Assembly (NCBI GenBank): GCA_002293665.1 | Contig: DBDQ01000124.1 | Coordinates: 8,054-17,600, forward strand | Origin: Alistipes sp. UBA928 | Lineage (GTDB): Bacteria; Bacteroidota; Bacteroidia; Bacteroidales; Rikenellaceae | DNA: 9,547 nucleotides | Reading direction: 5' to 3' | Shown: one piece after another, positions 6,549-9,547 of the stretch | Layout: each line of letters opens with the position of its first letter | Position numbering within the stretch: the stretch's first letter is position 1 | Translations under genes and position numbers: made by a program | Notes under the pieces: model-generated | Databases searched by the model: none | Seen by the model: the letters and a program-made list of their open reading frames with translations, nothing else | Told to the model about the DNA's origin: nothing

Positions 6549-6953
6549 ATGGATTATTATCAGAAAGCCGCCCCCAGTAGGAACGGCAATCTTTGTTCGT
6601 CGCACGACAAAGGTACAAAAATCAGCAAGACCACCAAACATTCTGCGACAAAATCCGCGAGTTACGCCTCGACCGGGGACGTCCGGCGCACCGAGACCGT
6701 TATTGCCCGCGAGTTCTTCGCGGCGCATCCCACCGAATTGTTCTCCCGCGCTGACATAGCCGAACGGCTTAACCTCCCGATCAATCACATTACACGACTG
6801 ATCTACGATCTTCTCGACGAGCGATTTGTTGAACCCGCCGGGCGTATCCTCAATCCAAAATCGGGGAAAAGCGTTGAGGCCGTCCGACTGACACCGCCGC
6901 CCACGATGACCGTACACCAACCGTCACTATTCGATTCGATTAATCATAAATGA
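6549..6953 (+). CDS. Winged-helix protein with C-terminal clamp-binding-like motif
   Basis: A 134-aa protein. Residues 1-45 are Ser/Thr/Lys-rich and probably unstructured. About 48-114 form a winged-helix fold: ETVIAREFFAAHP, a recognition region FSRADIAERLNLPINHITRLIYDLL, and a wing ERFVEPAGRI..KSVEAVRL. The last 15 residues are a tail with QPSLF at 124-128, close to the bacterial beta-clamp binding consensus QL(S/D)LF. A DNA-binding domain with a clamp-binding tail would fit a replication-initiation or replisome-loading factor; it could equally be a transcription regulator whose tail matches by chance. It lies 6 bases after the DUF3853 gene and 10 before the next, so these are co-transcribed. 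Family not recognised by name. Confidence 0.75.
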   Translation: MDYYQKAAPSRNGNLCSSHDKGTKISKTTKHSATKSASYASTGDVRRTETVIAREFFAAHPTELFSRADIAERLNLPINHITRLIYDLLDERFVEPAGRILNPKSGKSVEAVRLTPPPTMTVHQPSLFDSINHK

Positions 6954-6963
6954 TATTATAGCT

Positions 6964-7179
6964 ATGGCAAAGACAAAAAAGACAGACGAGGGACTGTTTC
7001 AAATTCCCTTTATGCTCAAAGATTATTTTCAAAGTCTGGCGAACGCAGACGCAGGCGCGTTGTTCGGCGCATTGGCCGAATACCATTATCACGGCAAAGA
7101 ACCGAGCGACCTGTCCGAGCGACTTCACGGAGCGTTTGAGGTTTTGAAGTATGTAACCGCAATGGATTTTACGGTATGA
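6964..7179 (+). CDS. Short DUF6291-like protein, first of a tandem pair
   Basis: A 71-aa protein: a basic N-terminus (MAKTKKTDE), then LFQIPFMLKDYFQSLANADAGALFGALAEYHYHGKEPSDLSERLHGAFEVLKYV. The pattern (aromatic helix, S-L-x-x-x-x-A-G-x-L-x-x-A-L-x-x-Y, then G-x-x-P-x-x-L-S, A-F-x-x-L) is what I know from DUF6291 proteins of phages and prophages, where they sit near replication or replisome-organiser genes. It stops shortly after the conserved F-x-x-L helix and lacks the basic tail of its neighbour, so it is a minimal form. Its stop overlaps the next start (ATGA), which points to coupled, roughly equimolar production and perhaps a heteromer. Function unknown. Confidence 0.75.
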   Translation: MAKTKKTDEGLFQIPFMLKDYFQSLANADAGALFGALAEYHYHGKEPSDLSERLHGAFEVLKYVTAMDFTV

Positions 7180-7460
7180 GCGAGAGTGTAGGCACAAAGA
7201 AAAAGCCCGGATTCATCATTGATGAACTCCATCGGGGAATGTGGGAAAGTCTCCCTGACACACAATGCGGACAACTTTTGAAGCTACTGATTCAGTATCA
7301 ATTTGACGGAACAATACCTCCAAATTTGTCGCCTGAATTGCGGATAGCATTTAGCTTCCTTAAACCCATACTCGACAAGCAACGGGCTGATTACAAGGTC
7401 ACTTGTAAGGCGCGGAAAGAGGCCGTGGAAAAGCGTTGGAGGGAAGAAAAGGGCAAATAA
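7176..7460 (+). CDS. DUF6291-like protein, second of a tandem pair
   Basis: A 94-aa protein paralogous to the previous one: GFIIDELHRGMWESLPDTQCGQLLKLLIQYQFDGTIPPNLSPELRIAFSFLKPILDKQRADY lines up with the upstream protein through its whole core (S-L, G-x-L, Y-x-x-x-G-x-x-P-x-x-L-S, A-F-x-x-L). It then adds a strongly basic helical tail (KARKEAVEKRWREEKGK) that could bind DNA or RNA. The start is set by the ATGA overlap. The final codons and the bases after them lead into the iteron region, so the gene lies between the winged-helix gene and the possible origin. The domain has no assigned function; a role in replication is inferred from context only. Confidence 0.77.
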   Translation: MSESVGTKKKPGFIIDELHRGMWESLPDTQCGQLLKLLIQYQFDGTIPPNLSPELRIAFSFLKPILDKQRADYKVTCKARKEAVEKRWREEKGK

Positions 7461-7531
7461 CACAAATGATACAAGTGTATACAGTAGTATAAGGTGTATA
7501 CAAAAAATACAAGTGTATACAAAAGATACTA
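7456..7531 (+). repeat. 19-bp iterons, possible replication origin or operator
   Basis: Three units begin with GTGTATACA at 7475, 7494 and 7513, a period of exactly 19 bp. Units two and three agree at 17 of 19 positions; unit one shares the first nine bases and little else. A degenerate fourth unit (7456-7474) agrees with unit two at 12 of 19. Each core contains the palindrome TGTATACA. The stretch is AT-rich and lies immediately before the primase gene, the usual place for initiator-binding iterons; a repressor-binding operator is the alternative. Repeats this short, without unique spacers, are not CRISPR. Confidence 0.75.
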
Positions 7532-7570
7532 ATAGAATAGAAAGGAATTGAAGGGAATGGAAAGGAATCT
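7531..7570 (+). repeat. 10-bp-period purine-rich repeat abutting the iterons
   Basis: Four consecutive 10-base blocks (from 7531, 7541, 7551 and 7561) share GAAT at block positions 5-8; the last three contain GGAAT at 7544, 7554 and 7564. One strand is almost all purine plus T. The spacing equals one helical turn. The tract runs over the primase start codon, so its AAGGAA/AAGGGA words may also serve as the ribosome-binding site. Confidence 0.6.
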
Positions 7571-8486
7571 ACACAACCAAAAGGCAGAATTGCGCGAAAA
7601 CTCGTTTTCGCGTCGCGCCCCCGAAGTTTCGATTTTTCGGTTATACTTTGATAACATCCCGATGGGTACCGTCTCGCTCTCCGAGGTCGTATTCTCCACA
7701 CGCTACGAGGCAGAAGTTGTGTGCGTGCGGAGGGAGCGAGACCCGGCACGCCGTCGGGAACTCAAATCGCGCCTCCCGGCTATCACACCGTCCGGCGTAT
7801 TCTCGAAACGGTACGCCGACGGCCTTGTCCGACACAGCGGTTTTATATGCCTCGACCTCGATGGTAAAGACAACCCCCGTGTGGGCGATTGGGAGGCTCT
7901 GAAATCGTCGCTCGCCGATTTGCAGGGATTATGGTACGCCGGGTTGTCGGTTTCGGGAAATGGGTTGTTTTTGTTGGTTAAGATAGCCCGCCCCGACCGA
8001 CACGCCGAACACTTTCACGCGCTCGATTGTGATTTGCGGCTTCGTGGTCTGGTGGTCGATTCAAGTTGTCGGAACGTGGATAGGCTCCGGGGCGCAAGCT
8101 ATGATGCAAACCCGCTATATTTCCCCGATGCGGAGCCATACGAGACATTACTCGCTCCGATGCACACATCAGACCACCGCGCCCCAGCTATGCCTCAAAA
8201 CGGCGATTTTACAGCCTTACGGGTCGCCCGATTTGTAGAGACCATCGAACGCACCGGAACTGACATCACCGGGAGTTATGCGGATTGGTTCGCGGTAGGT
8301 CGCTCTTTGGCGGCGGAGTTCGGAGAGCGAGGCCGGAACCACTACCATGCAATCAGCTGTAACCATCCAGAGTACACCCCGGCGGAGACCGACAGGCAGT
8401 TCGACAAGTGTCTGAGGGCTTGCTCCCGGACATCAATCAGCACGTTGTTTTGGCTATGTAAACGACACGGAATAACGGCGCAATAG
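7557..8486 (+). CDS. Primase-like protein: BT4734-type AEP domain plus PriCT-2
   Basis: A 309-aa protein, read from ATG 7557 with AAGGAA about 9 bases upstream (a TTG at 7548 is an alternative). Residues about 20-195 match the BT4734-like/VirE-N family, which belongs to the archaeo-eukaryotic primase superfamily: LPAITPSGVFSKR, then FICLDLDGKD with metal-binding Asp100 and Asp102, SGNGLFLLVKI (133-143), and DSSCRNVDRLRGASYD (168-183). Residues about 219-307 match the primase C-terminal domain PriCT-2 (YADWFAVGRSLA, YHAISCNHPEYTPAE, ISTLFWLCKRHGI). It probably makes primers for element replication. Most relatives I recall are fused to, or followed by, a DUF3987-type helicase; none is seen here, so the partner is elsewhere or supplied by the host. 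Upstream iterons and co-oriented neighbours support a replication role. Confidence 0.88.
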   Translation: MERNLHNQKAELRENSFSRRAPEVSIFRLYFDNIPMGTVSLSEVVFSTRYEAEVVCVRRERDPARRRELKSRLPAITPSGVFSKRYADGLVRHSGFICLDLDGKDNPRVGDWEALKSSLADLQGLWYAGLSVSGNGLFLLVKIARPDRHAEHFHALDCDLRLRGLVVDSSCRNVDRLRGASYDANPLYFPDAEPYETLLAPMHTSDHRAPAMPQNGDFTALRVARFVETIERTGTDITGSYADWFAVGRSLAAEFGERGRNHYHAISCNHPEYTPAETDRQFDKCLRACSRTSISTLFWLCKRHGITAQ

Positions 8487-8531
8487 CCGCCATCCGAAAC
8501 ATAAATCATTAATAATTAACAACTTATTATT

Positions 8532-8780
8532 ATGACAACATTAGAAAGATTAACGCAAGGCGAGATTAAAGCCTTAGAACGAGAGTTTGGCACGGAAGCC
8601 ATGAACACTTTTGTTAAAATCACCAACTTCATCGCTGGCGGGGGAACATACAATGCCGCGATTAACGACATGGAGAAGTCCATACAAGCCGGGACGGTCG
8701 CAAAGATTGCAAAGGACAAAGCGGACAAGGAGTATTGGGCAGAACAAGCCAGAAAAACCGCAAAGGCCGTCGGATGCTAA
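8532..8780 (+). CDS. Small helical protein of unknown function
   Basis: An 82-aa protein, not recognised. It is predicted all-helical and highly charged: MTTLERLTQGEIKALEREFGTEAMNTFVKITNFI, a Gly-rich turn (AGGGTYNAA), then a Lys/Ala-rich amphipathic helix (KIAKDKADKEYWAEQARKTAKAVGC). There are no cysteine pairs, signal peptide or membrane span. The 45 bases before it are very AT-rich without a Shine-Dalgarno sequence, as is common for Bacteroidota genes; they contain TAATAA/TTATTA as a small inverted repeat. It follows the primase gene in the same direction and may be co-transcribed. Codon use and the clean start suggest a real gene; function cannot be inferred. Confidence 0.72.
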   Translation: MTTLERLTQGEIKALEREFGTEAMNTFVKITNFIAGGGTYNAAINDMEKSIQAGTVAKIAKDKADKEYWAEQARKTAKAVGC

Positions 8781-8795
8781 CCCTCAACCCTCTCA

Positions 8796-8828
8796 CCCTC
8801 TACTCCCAAATTCCGGGGAGTGGGAGGG
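8796..8828 (+). promoter_or_regulatory. Hairpin before the zinc-ribbon gene
   Basis: CCCTCTACTCCC (8796-8807) pairs with 8816-8828 through twelve pairs (one G-U, one bulged G) around an 8-base loop. No T-run follows, so it is not an intrinsic terminator. It begins 15 bases after the upstream stop and its 3' arm holds the purine-rich bases upstream of the ATG at 8845. A role in translational control is inference. Confidence 0.45.
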
Positions 8829-8844
8829 GCGGGGAACTACTGAA

Positions 8845-9000
8845 ATGACAGCAATCGACCAGCACCCGGATAAAGACCGCCTCAAATGCCCCCACTGTGG
8901 AGCGTTCATAGCCGAGGTCAGGCCACGGCTCGAAGCGGGGCAGACCGTTGTCGCCCGTTGCCCCCGGTGCGGGAGAGAGGCGGAGATTACGAAAGAATGA
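8845..9000 (+). CDS. 51-aa zinc-ribbon protein, Com-like
   Basis: A tiny protein, essentially one zinc-binding module: C15-P-H-C18, twenty residues, then C39-P-R-C42, with the sequence LKCPHCGAFIAEV and VVARCPRCGREAEI. The arrangement resembles phage Mu Com and its relatives (about 60 aa, C-x-x-C...I-x-C-P-R-C), which bind a stem-loop in mRNA and free a downstream start codon. Com identity is inferred from cysteine spacing and size alone; many unrelated zinc ribbons look alike. I start at ATG 8845 because the open frame further upstream (to 8611) overlaps the preceding gene in another frame and is low in conserved character. GGGGA about 9 bases before the ATG may be the ribosome site. A hairpin lies just before it and another just after it. 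Confidence 0.7.
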   Translation: MTAIDQHPDKDRLKCPHCGAFIAEVRPRLEAGQTVVARCPRCGREAEITKE

Positions 9001-9007
9001 CCGAAAC

Positions 9008-9048
9008 CAAAGCCCGTACAGGCTCTCCGGGGTCTGTATGAGGCTTTG
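9008..9048 (+). terminator. Long stem-loop after the zinc-ribbon gene, possible terminator
   Basis: CAAAGCCCGTACAG (9008-9021) pairs with 9034-9048 by fourteen pairs, with one G-U and one bulged A (9041), around a 12-base loop. It begins 7 bases after the stop codon. The T-run is poor (CTTTGTT), so termination is plausible but not certain; a structured RNA element is the alternative. Confidence 0.5.
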
Positions 9049-9102
9049 TTGAACCCCTCACAGAGCGATTTTTACACATTTCTCGCGAAAATATGGGCGG
9101 GG

Positions 9103-9133
9103 TTGTGTATGTCGAGAAATTTTTGTAATTTTG
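9103..9133 (+). promoter_or_regulatory. Bacteroidota-type promoter of the ASCH gene
   Basis: TTG (9103-9105), 20 bases, then TAATTTTG (9126-9133), a perfect TAnnTTTG -7 box at the expected spacing. Transcription would start near 9139, about 15 bases before the ATG at 9155. This is the best promoter match in the window and suggests that the ASCH gene starts its own transcript. Confidence 0.7.
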
Positions 9134-9154
9134 AACGAGTAGAAACAGTAATTT

Positions 9155-9547
9155 ATGGCAGGTGTAACAACGATTCAGGTAAACGGGCAGCCCGCCCCGG
9201 CCTACGATCTTATCATGCGCAAGGAACATGCGCTTGAGATTATCGCCGGGACAAAAACGCTCGAAATCCGGGAGTTCAGCGACTTCTACTGTAAGATGTT
9301 TACCGACAAAACAGTGGCTGAGGCGAACGATAAACTGCGCAAAGAGGGTCGCGACGATGAGGTTCAAAACCCCTCCCGCACGGACGTGGCGTATATCCAC
9401 TTTCACAACTACAACAACAGTTGGTCGCTCGACGTTGAGATAGACGAGTTGGACGCAGTTCTGATGAGCGAGGATGATGTGAAGTTTCTGGCCGATGAGT
9501 TCGGTTTCCACGACTACGATAATGAGTGGCAGCAGTACGCCGGCAAG
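9155..9547 (+). CDS. ASCH-domain protein, 3' end outside window
   Basis: 131 codons are open to the window edge from ATG 9155 (MAGVTTIQVNGQPAP). DLIMRKEHALEIIAGTKTLEIREFSDFY carries G-T-K-T-L-E-I-R at residues 32-39, the G-x-K-x-x-E-x-R signature of ASCH domains (PUA-like fold), followed by a beta-rich stretch (DVAYIHFHNYNNSWSLDVEIDEL) typical of the domain. ASCH proteins are thought to bind RNA or modified nucleotides, and one bacterial member is a cytidine-analogue amidohydrolase; nothing here decides between these. An insertion of charged residues (about 47-75) separates the signature from the beta-rich part. A later ATG (residue 21) exists, but the upstream one fits the leader and promoter better. 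Probably an accessory gene of a prophage or integrative element. Confidence 0.75.
   Translation, partial: MAGVTTIQVNGQPAPAYDLIMRKEHALEIIAGTKTLEIREFSDFYCKMFTDKTVAEANDKLRKEGRDDEVQNPSRTDVAYIHFHNYNNSWSLDVEIDELDAVLMSEDDVKFLADEFGFHDYDNEWQQYAGK

Noticed and set aside
7456..7570. CRISPR array
   Set aside because: Units are 19 and 10 bp and contiguous, with no unique spacers and no cas genes.
8611..8844. N-terminal extension of the zinc-ribbon protein back to 8611
   Set aside because: This part overlaps the 82-aa gene in another frame, is rich in Ser/Pro/Arg as shadow frames are, and crosses the hairpin.
8987..9511. Minus-strand 174-aa open frame
   Set aside because: It lies opposite the ASCH gene, which has the G-x-K-x-x-E-x-R signature, a good start and a promoter; the minus-strand product has no recognisable feature.

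Overview
The window looks like a Bacteroidota chromosome, most like a GC-rich gut lineage such as Alistipes/Rikenellaceae. That assignment is inference. It rests on the Bacteroides-style CarA and CarB sequences, perfect TAnnTTTG promoter -7 boxes, leaders with weak or no Shine-Dalgarno sequence, a DUF3853 protein, a BT4734-type primase and a Bacteroidota-style phage integrase. Two unlike blocks meet here: a host pyrimidine/arginine gene pair on the minus strand (1-3886) and the left end of an integrated mobile element on the plus strand (about 3980 to the window end).

Host block: carB (3' end outside the window) and carA overlap by 14 bases and read leftward from a promoter near 3880. CarB looks normal over the 932 residues seen. 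CarA keeps its catalytic Cys-His-Glu, but most of the residues that hold glutamine in the family are changed; this is the most surprising protein-level observation in the window.

Element left end: between carA and the integrase (3887-4187) lie a strong GAAA-loop hairpin, a pair of imperfect direct repeats and an inverted repeat that overlaps a TAnnTTTG box and resembles a recombination core or operator. The tyrosine recombinase has all catalytic residues but is split by a frameshift. The break sits exactly at one copy of an 8-base word, and restoring a second tandem copy would repair the frame. A translationally coupled 196-aa protein of unknown function follows and ends at a strong intrinsic terminator (6091-6120).

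Element interior: a second rightward gene run (6252-8486) encodes a DUF3853 putative DNA-binding protein, a winged-helix protein with a C-terminal beta-clamp-like motif (QPSLF), two tandem DUF6291-type proteins overlapping ATGA, and a primase-like protein (BT4734-type AEP domain plus PriCT-2). Just before the primase is an AT-rich stretch with three exact-period 19-bp iterons, followed directly by a 10-bp-period purine-rich repeat. Together these look like a compact replication-initiation module with a possible origin for a prophage or integrative element. Small accessory genes follow: an 82-aa unknown, a 51-aa zinc-ribbon protein preceded by a hairpin, and an ASCH-domain protein with its own good promoter, cut by the window end. 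No capsid, terminase, conjugation or relaxase gene is visible, so prophage versus integrative plasmid-like element cannot be decided here.
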